64,000 nt of DNA. It comes from Deferribacteraceae bacterium UBA6793 (GTDB taxonomy: Bacteria > Chrysiogenota > Deferribacteres > Deferribacterales > Geovibrionaceae). Shown one piece after another: positions 43,317 to 52,885 of the stretch; the first letter of the stretch is position 1; the number at the start of each line of letters is the position of its first letter. The notes below the pieces were generated by a model. It made no database searches, was not told the origin of the DNA, and worked only from the letters and a program-made list of their open reading frames with translations. Both the position numbers and the translations under genes were made by a program. The stretch spans positions 1 to 64,000 of the forward strand of contig DKFP01000004.1 in NCBI GenBank assembly GCA_002452405.1, written 5' to 3'.

Positions 43317-43765
43317 AAGCTGTGCTTCAGAGAGTAAACAATGCCAGCGTCCGTATAGACGGAAAAATACGGGCAGAAATAGGCAGAGGACTCCTGATAT
43401 TACTCGGTATCGAGAAGGGTGACGCGGAAGAAAGGTGTGCGGAGCTTGCTTATAAGGCGATGAATCTTCGCATTTTTGAGGATGAAAAAGGAAAAATGGG
43501 GCAGTCTGTAAAGGATATTGATGGCGGGGTGATTGTGGTCAGTCAGTTCACGTTGGCCGGCAACTGTAAAAAAGGGCTGCGTCCTGATTTTACAACCGCT
43601 ATGGAACCTGTAACCGCCAATAAATATTACGAAAAGTTTGTTGAGGAGTGCCGCGCGGATTATGCGGCGGAAAAGATACAGACGGGGATTTTTGCCGCCG
43701 ATATGAAAGTTAGTCTTGAAAACGACGGACCCGTCACAATAATATTAGAATCAAAGCAGGAGTAA
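43313..43765 (+). CDS. dtd: D-aminoacyl-tRNA deacylase
   Basis: 150 residues. MKAVLQRVNNASVRIDGK, the catalytic segment VSQFTLAGNCKKG and ENDGPVT near the C-terminus are the Dtd signatures. It hydrolyses D-amino acids and mischarged glycine from tRNA. The length is normal. Confidence 0.95.
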   Translation: MKAVLQRVNNASVRIDGKIRAEIGRGLLILLGIEKGDAEERCAELAYKAMNLRIFEDEKGKMGQSVKDIDGGVIVVSQFTLAGNCKKGLRPDFTTAMEPVTANKYYEKFVEECRADYAAEKIQTGIFAADMKVSLENDGPVTIILESKQE

Positions 43766-43767
43766 GT

Positions 43768-44385
43768 ATGAACATTGATATCGTTATAACAGGTCCTTTG
43801 GGCGTAAACACATATATAGTATCGGATAACGGAAAGGCTGTTATATTTGATGCGGGCGGTAATGAAGAGGATATTGAGGCGTATCTCAGCGATAACGGGC
43901 TTAACCCCGTCGCCCTTGTTAATACCCACGGACATTTTGATCATATAGGTGCCATACACCCGCTTATGGAAAAATACGGACTGCCATTTTATATGCATAA
44001 AGATGATGAGTTTCTTCTCGGACAGGGTAAAAAGGTTATGCAGATGTACGGTTTCGGGGATATGGAAACGCCTTTAGTCACAAATCATATCGAGCACGGG
44101 CAGAAACTTGACCTTGGAGGGATTACAATGGACGTTATCCATACTCCGGGGCATACACCCGGCGGATGCTGTTTTTATATAGACGGACTTAAAAGCGTTA
44201 TAACCGGTGACACCCTTTTTCTTGAATCGGTGGGGCGCACGGATTTTCCTTACAGCAGCACTCAGTCGCTTGTGGACAGCATCAGTGAAAGGCTTTTTGC
44301 GCTTCCCGCAGAAACTGTCGTTTACCCTGGACACGGTTCGAAATCGACGATAGGGCATGAAAAAAATATGAACCCTTTCATGTGA
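43768..44385 (+). CDS. metallo-beta-lactamase-fold hydrolase, glyoxalase II-like
   Basis: 205 residues. THGHFDHIGA gives the first four ligands, HTPGHTPGGCCFY the next, then SVITGDTLF and the final His in VYPGHGSKSTIGHE. This is the common YcbL/GloB-like group, which often hydrolyses thioesters or is uncharacterised. It follows dtd by 2 bp. Confidence 0.82.
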   Translation: MNIDIVITGPLGVNTYIVSDNGKAVIFDAGGNEEDIEAYLSDNGLNPVALVNTHGHFDHIGAIHPLMEKYGLPFYMHKDDEFLLGQGKKVMQMYGFGDMETPLVTNHIEHGQKLDLGGITMDVIHTPGHTPGGCCFYIDGLKSVITGDTLFLESVGRTDFPYSSTQSLVDSISERLFALPAETVVYPGHGSKSTIGHEKNMNPFM

Positions 44386-44413
44386 TTATGAAATATTTAC
44401 CATGTTTGGATTA

Positions 44414-44441
44414 TTGACTTATATGTCATATCTGATAAGAT
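44414..44441 (+). promoter_or_regulatory. possible promoter before tsaB
   Basis: TTGACT (44414-44419), 16-bp spacer, TAAGAT (44436-44441), 7 bp before the tsaB ATG. If used, the transcript would be nearly leaderless, which agrees with the lack of a ribosome-binding site. Confidence 0.35.
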
Positions 44442-44448
44442 AACTTAA

Positions 44449-45036
44449 ATGAAGTACATGCTTGCGGATACATCTGGGAAGGGACTTTATGTCACTATAT
44501 GCGACGAGAACAGAGTTCCCTTTTCGTCTGTCTTTCTGACTCTGGAAAACTCTCTGAGTGAAAAGATGCTCTGGGCTATGGACAATCTTCTGTCCGGTTC
44601 CGGTCTGACACCGCAGGATATCGACGGCTATTATGTGGTGAAAGGTCCCGGTTCTTTTACAGGTATACGGGTTGGTGTCGCCACGCTTCTTGGTTTCTGC
44701 ATGGCTCACGGAAAACAGCTTCAGGGAATATGTTCTCTGGACGCGGCAGCCATAGTCAGCGGCAGTGCAAAGATTACAACCGCCGTCAGACTTCGCGGAA
44801 AGCTCTACGGCTACAGACAATATGACTTTGAAAATAACGTTTTTTCAGAATATATGACCGGCAAGTTTGAAAACACTGACGGTCTTTTTGTTTTGAACAG
44901 TGTCGGCGGAAACACTGTCAATCTTTCAGAGGCTCTGCTCTCTGAAAAGTTTGCTATGTTCGTAAGCGATTATGCGCCGATGTATATGCGTCCCAGCGAG
45001 GCGGAGATCAATTTTGATAAGAAATGCATCGCATGA
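44449..45036 (+). CDS. tsaB: tRNA N6-threonylcarbamoyladenosine protein TsaB
   Basis: 195 residues, shorter than many TsaB proteins (about 220-230). MLADTSGKGLYV, the KGPGSFTGIRVGVATLLG motif and an ASKH-fold layout identify it. TsaB scaffolds TsaD and TsaE for t6A formation on ANN-decoding tRNAs. The 3' end overlaps rimI, a common tsaB-rimI pairing. Confidence 0.92.
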   Translation: MKYMLADTSGKGLYVTICDENRVPFSSVFLTLENSLSEKMLWAMDNLLSGSGLTPQDIDGYYVVKGPGSFTGIRVGVATLLGFCMAHGKQLQGICSLDAAAIVSGSAKITTAVRLRGKLYGYRQYDFENNVFSEYMTGKFENTDGLFVLNSVGGNTVNLSEALLSEKFAMFVSDYAPMYMRPSEAEINFDKKCIA

Positions 45037-45463
45037 CGATCTGGACGCAATTCTTGAGATAGAAAACGGCTGTTTCCCGCGCCCGTGGAGCCGGAAATCT
45101 TTCGAAGCTGAACTTTTTAAGATCAGAAGCGATTTTCTGGTATACGAAGAATGCGGTGAAGTGGCAGGTTATATAGTTTTCTGGTATATTTTGGATGAAG
45201 CGGAACTTGCTGACGTCGCCGTTGCGGAAAAATTCCGCAGAAGAGGCATCGCAAGCCGCCTTCTTACGCATTGTGTTGAAAAACACGAAGAGATAGACGT
45301 CATACATCTTGAAGTGGAAACCACTAACGTTTCCGCCATAAGTTTGTATGAAGTAATGGGTTTTAAACCTAAAGGACAGATAAAAGATTATTACGGTGAA
45401 GGCAGACATGCGCTCAGAATGTCGTGCCTCCGTACAGATTACAGGGGTGACGGGTATGCTTAA
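45014..45463 (+). CDS. rimI: RimI-like ribosomal-protein alanine N-acetyltransferase
   Basis: 149 residues from TTG 45014, with GGAG 7 bp before. The GNAT fold shows CFPRPWSRKSFEAEL, the acetyl-CoA loop EKFRRRGIASRLL, LEVETTNVSAISLYEVMGF and YYGEGRHALRM. RimI acetylates the N-terminus of ribosomal protein S18. An in-frame ATG at 44972 would give a basic extension inside tsaB and is less likely. Confidence 0.88.
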   Translation: MIRNASHDDLDAILEIENGCFPRPWSRKSFEAELFKIRSDFLVYEECGEVAGYIVFWYILDEAELADVAVAEKFRRRGIASRLLTHCVEKHEEIDVIHLEVETTNVSAISLYEVMGFKPKGQIKDYYGEGRHALRMSCLRTDYRGDGYA

Positions 45464-45686
45464 AGACAACGCACTGGTGGAAAAGATTTGTCAGGTCGAT
45501 GAGGAGTTCAGGAAACTTTTTGAAAACCACATCCGCTTCGAGCAGGATCTTGAGGCACTTTACAGTCTCAAGTTTTTTCCGCCGGAGGTCGAAGCAAAAA
45601 TGAAAGAACTGAAAATGCTTAAACTCAAAGGAAAAGACAAAATGACTCAAATTATAATTAAATACAAAAATGATAATGGTTTATAG
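45456..45686 (+). CDS. DUF465 (YdcH-like) small helical protein
   Basis: 76 residues from ATG 45456, overlapping rimI by 8 bp. FRKLFENHIRFEQDLEALYS and MKELKMLKLKGKDKMTQII match the DUF465/YdcH helical hairpin family. Function is unknown. It precedes metK by 10 bp and should be co-transcribed. Confidence 0.75.
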   Translation: MLKDNALVEKICQVDEEFRKLFENHIRFEQDLEALYSLKFFPPEVEAKMKELKMLKLKGKDKMTQIIIKYKNDNGL

Positions 45687-45696
45687 GAGATAGTTG

Positions 45697-46836
45697 ATGA
45701 ATAGCAAGAAATATTTATTTACTTCAGAGTCTGTTAGCGAGGGACACCCGGACAAGATGGCAGACCAGATTTCCGACGCTATCCTTGACGCCATGCTCAC
45801 AGACGACCCCAATAGTCGCGTAGCATGTGAAACTCTCGTCACTACAGGGCTTGCTGTGGTTTCCGGCGAGGTTACCACAAATACTTATGTGGACATTCAG
45901 TCCACCGTCAGAGAAACTATCAGACAAATAGGCTATACAAGAGCGAAATTCGGTTTTGATGCTGATACATGCGGTATAATCATTACACTCAACAAGCAGT
46001 CTCCCGACATCGCTATGGGTGTTGACACAGGTGGAGCAGGGGACCAGGGACTTATGTTCGGATATGCGTGTGACGAAACACCCGAACTGATGCCCATGCC
46101 TATCATGCTCGCACACAAAATAACCAAGAGACTCTCCGAAGTCCGCAAAAGCGGTGAACTCAGCTATCTCCGCCCCGACAGCAAATCTCAGGTAACTATA
46201 GAATACGATGGCTACACACCTCTTCGCGTTGATACTGTCGTCGTAAGCTCACAGCACTCCGAAGATATCAAACTTGACGTACTCAAACATGACATTATTG
46301 AGAAAGTAATCAAACCTGTTATCCCCAGCGATATGCTTGACGATAAATGCAAATATCACATAAATCCCACAGGTCGCTTTGTTATAGGCGGTCCCATGGG
46401 CGATTGCGGTCTTACTGGACGCAAGATAATCGTAGATACCTACGGCGGTATGGGTCGCCATGGCGGAGGCGCTTTCAGCGGTAAAGACCCGTCAAAGGTT
46501 GACCGTTCCGCAGCATACGCCGCAAGATGGGTTGCCAAAAACATCGTTGCCGCAGGACTGGCGAAAAGATGTGAAATTCAGGTTGCATACGCTATCGGCG
46601 TTGCAGAACCTGTAAGCGTTATGGTGAACACTTTCGGAACTGCTGAAGTTGACGAGCAGCTTATCGAAAAGGCCGTTATGGAAGTTTTCGACCTCACACC
46701 CAAAGGTATCATAAGCGCACTCGACCTCCGCAGACCGATATACAGAAAGACCGCAGCATACGGTCACTTCGGTCGCAGCGAATTTTCATGGGAAAACACC
46801 GACAAAGTTGACGCACTTCTGGCAGCAATACGCTGA
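45697..46836 (+). CDS. metK: S-adenosylmethionine synthetase
   Basis: 379 residues. FTSESVSEGHPDKMADQISD, GAGDQGLMFGYA and GGGAFSGKDPSKVDRS are the ATP and Met/phosphate signatures. It makes SAM from methionine and ATP. ATG 45697 follows AGGAGA; a TTG one codon earlier is an alternative. ahcY follows, giving the synthesis and recycling arms of the methyl cycle side by side. Confidence 0.96.
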   Translation: MNSKKYLFTSESVSEGHPDKMADQISDAILDAMLTDDPNSRVACETLVTTGLAVVSGEVTTNTYVDIQSTVRETIRQIGYTRAKFGFDADTCGIIITLNKQSPDIAMGVDTGGAGDQGLMFGYACDETPELMPMPIMLAHKITKRLSEVRKSGELSYLRPDSKSQVTIEYDGYTPLRVDTVVVSSQHSEDIKLDVLKHDIIEKVIKPVIPSDMLDDKCKYHINPTGRFVIGGPMGDCGLTGRKIIVDTYGGMGRHGGGAFSGKDPSKVDRSAAYAARWVAKNIVAAGLAKRCEIQVAYAIGVAEPVSVMVNTFGTAEVDEQLIEKAVMEVFDLTPKGIISALDLRRPIYRKTAAYGHFGRSEFSWENTDKVDALLAAIR

Positions 46837-46851
46837 TAAAAAATTATTCAT

Positions 46852-46883
46852 GCCCGCAGAGTTTTAACTTTTGCGGGCTTTCT
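46852..46883 (+). terminator. hairpin between metK and ahcY
   Basis: GCCCGCA (46852-46858) pairs with TGCGGGC (46872-46878) around an AGTTTTAACT palindrome and is followed by TTTCTGTG. It may attenuate transcription into ahcY; the T run is short. Confidence 0.5.
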
Positions 46884-46903
46884 GTGTTTATAAGGAGAAA
46901 AAG

Positions 46904-48316
<1,413 letters not shown>

Positions 48317-48322
48317 TACCTT

Positions 48323-49690
48323 ATGGTAAAGCAGCATTTTGATATAGTTGTCATCGGTGCCGGTCCTGCCGGCATCGAATGTGCCAAAAAACTGGCGGAC
48401 GGCGGAAAACAGGTTTTACTGATAGACAAGAATATAGGCGGCAGTTACTGCTACGCCGGAAGTGTTGTGTCCAACCTGCTGCTGCATATAAGTTATCTCT
48501 ACGAAAGAAGCGTCAACAAGGCTTCGAATTTTTTAAGCGTCGATTATGAAAAAGCTCCTTCTTTTGACTTCAAAAAAGCCAAAAAATATATCGACGGCAT
48601 AACATCCAAACTAGTTAAGGATTTTCAGGACGAACTTGAACAGTCAGGCGTGCAGGTGATGCGCGGAACCGCAGTTTTTGAAGATGAAAACACTCTGCGT
48701 GTTACTGACGAAAAGCAATCTTTTCTGCTTGGGTTTTCCAAAGCGGTAATCGCAACCGGCTCAAACAACATGGCGACAAACGTTCCCTCCACAAAGAAAC
48801 TTCTTGACTCCACAAATATTTTTGAACTGAGTGCCACGCCGAAAAGCGTAATAGTTGTAGGTGGTGGTTTCATAGGCACCGAGTTCGCGACTTTTTTCAG
48901 AAGGATAGGATCCACAGTTACTATTATAGAAAAAACTGAAAAAGTGCTCGCAACGATAGACAGACAGGTTGTTAAAGACTATGAAGACCAATTGAAAAAA
49001 AACGGTGTGGAGATAATCAAGGGCGTGTCTGTTGAGCGCATAGAGAAGGTCGGCAATAAGACCATCGTTTTTCTTAGCAACGACACTAAACTTGAATCGG
49101 AAGAGGTGTTTCTGTCCATCGGCAGAAAGCCGAACATGGGCAGACTAGGCGTTGACAGCGCCGGAATAAAACTGTGCGAAAGGGGATTTCCTAAACTGAC
49201 TAAAAGCCTTCGCACAACAAATAAAAACGTTTATGTGGTGGGTGACTGCACCGGTATTAATATGTTCGTGAACTGGGCTTTCATGTCCGCAGATATGGTC
49301 GCCAACGACATACTTGAAAAGAGCAAGATCATTTCCGCGGATTACTGCCCGCGTATACTGCATCTTGATCCTGAGATAGCTGCTGTCGGACTCAGCGAGG
49401 ACAAGGCGAAGGAATCGGGTATAGAGTGCAAGGTTATCAAACATTCCTTTAAAAATCTTGAAAATGCCATCATGTCAGGTACTTTCAAAGGTTTCATAAA
49501 GGTCATTTACGACGAGACCACAAAAAAGATTCTGGGTTGCCATGCTATCGGTAGCGGCGCTGCGGAACTTGTTACGACCTTTTCAATGATGATTCAATCA
49601 CGTATTTCCCTTAATAAACTTGAAGATTTCGTCTTTAACCATCCGACTTTTTCCGGCGTTCTGGGCGATATTGCAGGTAAGGTTAAATGA
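48323..49690 (+). CDS. Lpd/mercuric-reductase-like flavoprotein lacking the redox cysteine pair
   Basis: 455 residues with the class I pyridine nucleotide-disulfide oxidoreductase layout: FAD loop VVIGAGPAGIE (9-19), NAD loop VVGGGFIGTEFA, GRKPNMG, VVGDCTG and a dimerisation domain. Where family members have GGTCLNVGCIPSK, this has GGSYCYAGSVVSN (39-51): the two cysteines are replaced by Tyr42 and Ser47. The usual C-terminal HPTLSE catalytic pair reads HPTFSG (His440 kept, Glu lost). It is therefore unlikely to be a dihydrolipoamide dehydrogenase. An NAD(P)H oxidase, quinone reductase, transhydrogenase or ferredoxin-linked role is possible. It follows ahcY by 6 bp. Confidence 0.85.
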   Translation: MVKQHFDIVVIGAGPAGIECAKKLADGGKQVLLIDKNIGGSYCYAGSVVSNLLLHISYLYERSVNKASNFLSVDYEKAPSFDFKKAKKYIDGITSKLVKDFQDELEQSGVQVMRGTAVFEDENTLRVTDEKQSFLLGFSKAVIATGSNNMATNVPSTKKLLDSTNIFELSATPKSVIVVGGGFIGTEFATFFRRIGSTVTIIEKTEKVLATIDRQVVKDYEDQLKKNGVEIIKGVSVERIEKVGNKTIVFLSNDTKLESEEVFLSIGRKPNMGRLGVDSAGIKLCERGFPKLTKSLRTTNKNVYVVGDCTGINMFVNWAFMSADMVANDILEKSKIISADYCPRILHLDPEIAAVGLSEDKAKESGIECKVIKHSFKNLENAIMSGTFKGFIKVIYDETTKKILGCHAIGSGAAELVTTFSMMIQSRISLNKLEDFVFNHPTFSGVLGDIAGKVK

Positions 49691-50406
49691 AAGCGATTTA
49701 CAGTCTCTGTGTATGGGTAATATTTGGTCTTATGACCGCTTTTCTCACTGTGTGCGGTGTTCCGTTCGTGCTCATCGGCAAAAATCCATTCTTTTATCTG
49801 GCGAGACTCTGGGCAAAAATAAGCTCAAAACTGTTTCTTGTCCGCTATGACGTTCAGGGGCTTGAAAAAATAGAGCCGGATAAAAACTACGTTTTTATGG
49901 GTAACCACCAGAGCTACGTTGATATATTTTCCATGATATCCATAATAGATAAGGATTTCCTGTTCATGGCGAAGAGAGAGCTTTTTTCCATTCCGTTTTT
50001 CGGATACGCAATCAAACACATGGGGCTTATCCCTATTGACAGGGGAGAGAGTCGCGAATCGCTGAAAAGCCTTTTCGATGCAGCGAAAAAGATTCAGGAG
50101 GGTTACTCCGTTCTCCTTTTTCCGGAGGGAACCCGATCTGAAGACGGTGTTATGCTGCCTTTCAAACGTGGAGCGTTCACATTGGCAGTGCGCACAGGGC
50201 AGCAGATAATCCCTTTTGTGATAGATGGTTCCGGAAAGGTCATGAAAAAAGGGGCATTCATAATCAACCCGTTCAGAAAAGTGCGCATACGTTTTCTTGA
50301 CCCCGTAAGCCCCGACGGAATAAAAGACAGAGAGATGGTGGAGATCATAAGAGCGAGGATGGAGGATGCACAAAAAGAACTTAGCAGTGCTGGGGCTGGG
50401 AAGTAA
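49687..50406 (+). CDS. plsC: 1-acyl-sn-glycerol-3-phosphate acyltransferase
   Basis: 239 residues. One or two N-terminal helices precede the acyltransferase motifs NHQSYVDIF (HX4D) and LFPEGTRS. It makes phosphatidic acid in membrane lipid synthesis. The start overlaps the flavoprotein stop (ATGA), and the 3' end overlaps folK by 41 bp. Confidence 0.9.
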   Translation: MKAIYSLCVWVIFGLMTAFLTVCGVPFVLIGKNPFFYLARLWAKISSKLFLVRYDVQGLEKIEPDKNYVFMGNHQSYVDIFSMISIIDKDFLFMAKRELFSIPFFGYAIKHMGLIPIDRGESRESLKSLFDAAKKIQEGYSVLLFPEGTRSEDGVMLPFKRGAFTLAVRTGQQIIPFVIDGSGKVMKKGAFIINPFRKVRIRFLDPVSPDGIKDREMVEIIRARMEDAQKELSSAGAGK

Positions 50407-50872
50407 CCTTGGGCGGAAAGCCTTTAATCTTGCCTGTGCTGTAAATGAAATATCCCGTTTCTGCGAAGTTTTGCGGGTGTCTTCAATATATAAGACCGCA
50501 TCCTTGCTGCGTGACGGACAGGATGGATATTTTAATCTCTGTATGCTTGTCCGCACGGATTTTCCGCCGGAAAAACTCCTTTCCGCTGTAAAAAATCTCG
50601 AAAAAATGATGGGTAGAGAGAATACCGGGAGATGGTATACCCGATTGATAGATATAGATATTATAGACTATAACAGTTTAGCTGACGAGTTTGACGGTCT
50701 CTCGCTCCCGCACAAAGAGATGCAGAACCGTAGCTTCGTTCTTTATCCTCTGGCAGAAATTTATCCCGATTACATTCACCCCGTAAGTTGCTTAAATGTC
50801 AATGATATGGTAAAAAATATTAAGGACGATCTTGGTATAAGCAAACTGGGGGTGTGCATATGGCGGTCATAA
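50366..50872 (+). CDS. folK: 6-hydroxymethyl-dihydropterin pyrophosphokinase
   Basis: 168 residues. VLGLGSNLGRKAFNL, the YKTASLL region and the TRLIDIDIIDY active site (family RxLDIDIL) are present, with LPHKEMQNRSFVLYPL after it. It transfers pyrophosphate to the pterin in folate synthesis. It is long for its C-terminal side, where LGISKLGVCIWRS runs into the next gene. Overlaps on both sides mark one operon. Confidence 0.9.
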   Translation: MHKKNLAVLGLGSNLGRKAFNLACAVNEISRFCEVLRVSSIYKTASLLRDGQDGYFNLCMLVRTDFPPEKLLSAVKNLEKMMGRENTGRWYTRLIDIDIIDYNSLADEFDGLSLPHKEMQNRSFVLYPLAEIYPDYIHPVSCLNVNDMVKNIKDDLGISKLGVCIWRS

Positions 50873-51558
50873 CCATCTCAAGACAATACGGCTGCGGCGG
50901 AGAATACGTCGCGGAACGCGTCGCCGAAAAACTTGGATTTAAATTCCTTCATAAAGAGCTGATACGAATAGCTTCCGTTCTGATGAGCACAGACGAGGAG
51001 AAGCTGAAACAGTTTGATGAGGAGGAGTTTTCCTCCATGCGTTCGTTTATGTCGAAATATTTTGACCTCGGCATGTTTGCGGATATGCTCAGCAAAACAG
51101 ACTATTCTGAAAAAACCGCTAAAGAGATAGCCATTCAGGAGGCTGAGACCTTTTTCGACAAATATAATCCCGATACCACTGCTTTTGACAGTGATACTTT
51201 TCAGACCATGATAAAAAAGATAATAATGAAAGCGGCGGATACCACAAACGCTGTGATAATGGGGCGGGGTGGGGTGTGCATACTCACTGATGTGCCAGAT
51301 TCGTTGCATTTCAGGCTGATTGCGGCTGATGATGACCGTATACGCTGGGTGAGCGCCCGCGAGAATATTTCCAAAAAAGATGCCAGAGAGCGTATTGCAG
51401 AAGTAGACAAACGGAAAGAGAAATATTTCAGACATCATTTCGATAAGGATATAAATGATCAGTGGATGTATCACGGGATGCTGAATCTCTCGAAACTGGA
51501 CATAGAAGAGGCTTCGCTCGCCATTACAGCCATTGCAAAGATAAAATTCAAACTCTGA
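50860..51558 (+). CDS. cytidylate-kinase-like P-loop protein
   Basis: 232 residues from ATG 50860. The opening ITISRQYGCGGEYVAERVAEKL is the AAA_26/Cmk-like P-loop, followed by a helical insert and GRGGVCIL, then RIRWVSARENISKKDARE. This cytidylate kinase-like family is not the true Cmk and has no settled substrate. A GTG two codons upstream is an alternative start. It overlaps folK by 13 bp. Confidence 0.8.
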   Translation: MAVITISRQYGCGGEYVAERVAEKLGFKFLHKELIRIASVLMSTDEEKLKQFDEEEFSSMRSFMSKYFDLGMFADMLSKTDYSEKTAKEIAIQEAETFFDKYNPDTTAFDSDTFQTMIKKIIMKAADTTNAVIMGRGGVCILTDVPDSLHFRLIAADDDRIRWVSARENISKKDARERIAEVDKRKEKYFRHHFDKDINDQWMYHGMLNLSKLDIEEASLAITAIAKIKFKL

Positions 51559-51568
51559 AACCTTCCTG

Positions 51569-51597
51569 TTGACTGGGCAGTGTTTTAAGCATAATAT
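51569..51597 (+). promoter_or_regulatory. promoter of hisS-aspS
   Basis: TTGACT (51569-51574), 17-bp spacer, TAATAT (51592-51597), 25 bp before the GTG of hisS. No T-box was seen in the short leader. Confidence 0.65.
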
Positions 51598-51621
51598 CAG
51601 GGTTTTGGAGGAATATTTCCC

Positions 51622-52884
51622 GTGTATCAGAAAGTCAAAGGTTTCAGAGACATATACGGACTGGAAGCCAGATACTGGAACAAGGTTGAGAAGGTATTTA
51701 AGCAGACATTCCGCACGTTCAATTTCGAAGAGTTCTATCTTCCGGTTCTTGAGAAAACAGAAGTATTTAACAGAGGCATAGGCTCCACTACTGACATAGT
51801 TGAGAAAGAGATGTTCGCTTTCGACGACAGGGATGGCACTTCCGTTTCGCTGCGCCCTGAGGGCACTGCATCACTTGTGAGAGCGTATGTTGAAAATAAG
51901 CTGTTCTCAACCCCCGGAATATCAAAATATTACTACATAGGTCCTATGTTCCGAAGGGAACGCCCGCAAAAGGGCAGATTCCGCCAGTTCACGCAGGCGG
52001 GAATAGAGGTTTTTGGTTCCGGCGGTCCTTCAATAGACGCGGACATTATCTATCTGCTTTATAAACTTGCAGAAAATCTTGGCATTAAAGATTTTGTAAG
52101 CATGGAGATAAACTCCATCGGATGTCCGAAATGCCGTCCTGCATATAACGAAAAACTTATCGAATATTTCAAATCCAATATAGATCACCTGTGCGGCGAC
52201 TGCCTGCGCAGGCTGGACAAAAACCCCATGCGTATCCTCGACTGTAAGAATGAGTCCTGCAAAAGAATCACCGCGGATGCTCCTAAAGCCGTGGATTATC
52301 TCTGCGAAGAGTGCAAAGACCATTTCGAAGGTGTGAAAAGCTACCTTGACGCGCTCTCTGTACCGTATAAAGTGAACCCGATGATGGTTCGCGGACTGGA
52401 TTACTATGTGCGCACGGCGTTTGAGATGATAACAGACAGACTTGGTTCGCAAAGTGCCGTTGGCGCAGGCGGACGCTACGACGGGCTGATTCAGCTCCTC
52501 GGCGGTCCGGATACCGCAGGGATAGGCTTTGCAGTGGGCATAGACAGGCTTGTGAGTCTTTGTATGCTCAACGAAACTGAGAAAGAGAACGACCTTGACG
52601 TATTCATCATCAGCTTTAAGGACGTTTCCGACAAGACAGCGCTGAAACTTGCGAACGAAATGCGTTCACATGGAATCAGCGTTGATATGGACTACGATTT
52701 CAGAAAGATGAAGAAGCAGTTCAGCCTTGCCGACAGATACGGTGCGCTTTTCACCGTTGTGATAGGAGAGGACGAAGCTGCAAAAAACACCGCCGCTGTC
52801 AAAGACATGCAGAGCGGCACGCAGGAAGAGATTGAGACCGCAAAGGTTACGGCATATATTATAGATAAACTCAGGAGGAATTAA
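51622..52884 (+). CDS. hisS: histidyl-tRNA synthetase
   Basis: 420 residues. KVKGFRDIYGLEARYWNKVE, motif 2 YYIGPMFRRERPQKGRFRQF, VRGLDYYVRTAFE and GGRYDGLIQLLGG are typical, with a C-terminal anticodon domain. A zinc-like Cys cluster (CPKC, CGDC, CKNESC, CEEC) lies in the insertion domain. GTG 51622 follows GGAGG. It charges tRNA-His. Confidence 0.95.
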   Translation: MYQKVKGFRDIYGLEARYWNKVEKVFKQTFRTFNFEEFYLPVLEKTEVFNRGIGSTTDIVEKEMFAFDDRDGTSVSLRPEGTASLVRAYVENKLFSTPGISKYYYIGPMFRRERPQKGRFRQFTQAGIEVFGSGGPSIDADIIYLLYKLAENLGIKDFVSMEINSIGCPKCRPAYNEKLIEYFKSNIDHLCGDCLRRLDKNPMRILDCKNESCKRITADAPKAVDYLCEECKDHFEGVKSYLDALSVPYKVNPMMVRGLDYYVRTAFEMITDRLGSQSAVGAGGRYDGLIQLLGGPDTAGIGFAVGIDRLVSLCMLNETEKENDLDVFIISFKDVSDKTALKLANEMRSHGISVDMDYDFRKMKKQFSLADRYGALFTVVIGEDEAAKNTAAVKDMQSGTQEEIETAKVTAYIIDKLRRN

Positions 52885-52885
52885 C

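Noticed and set aside
44972..45013. Upstream ATG start for rimI
   Set aside because: It would add a basic non-conserved extension inside tsaB; TTG 45014 has a correctly placed GGAG.
46837..46903. SAM or SAH riboswitch between metK and ahcY
   Set aside because: The gap is only 67 bp and holds one simple terminator-like hairpin with none of the conserved core motifs.
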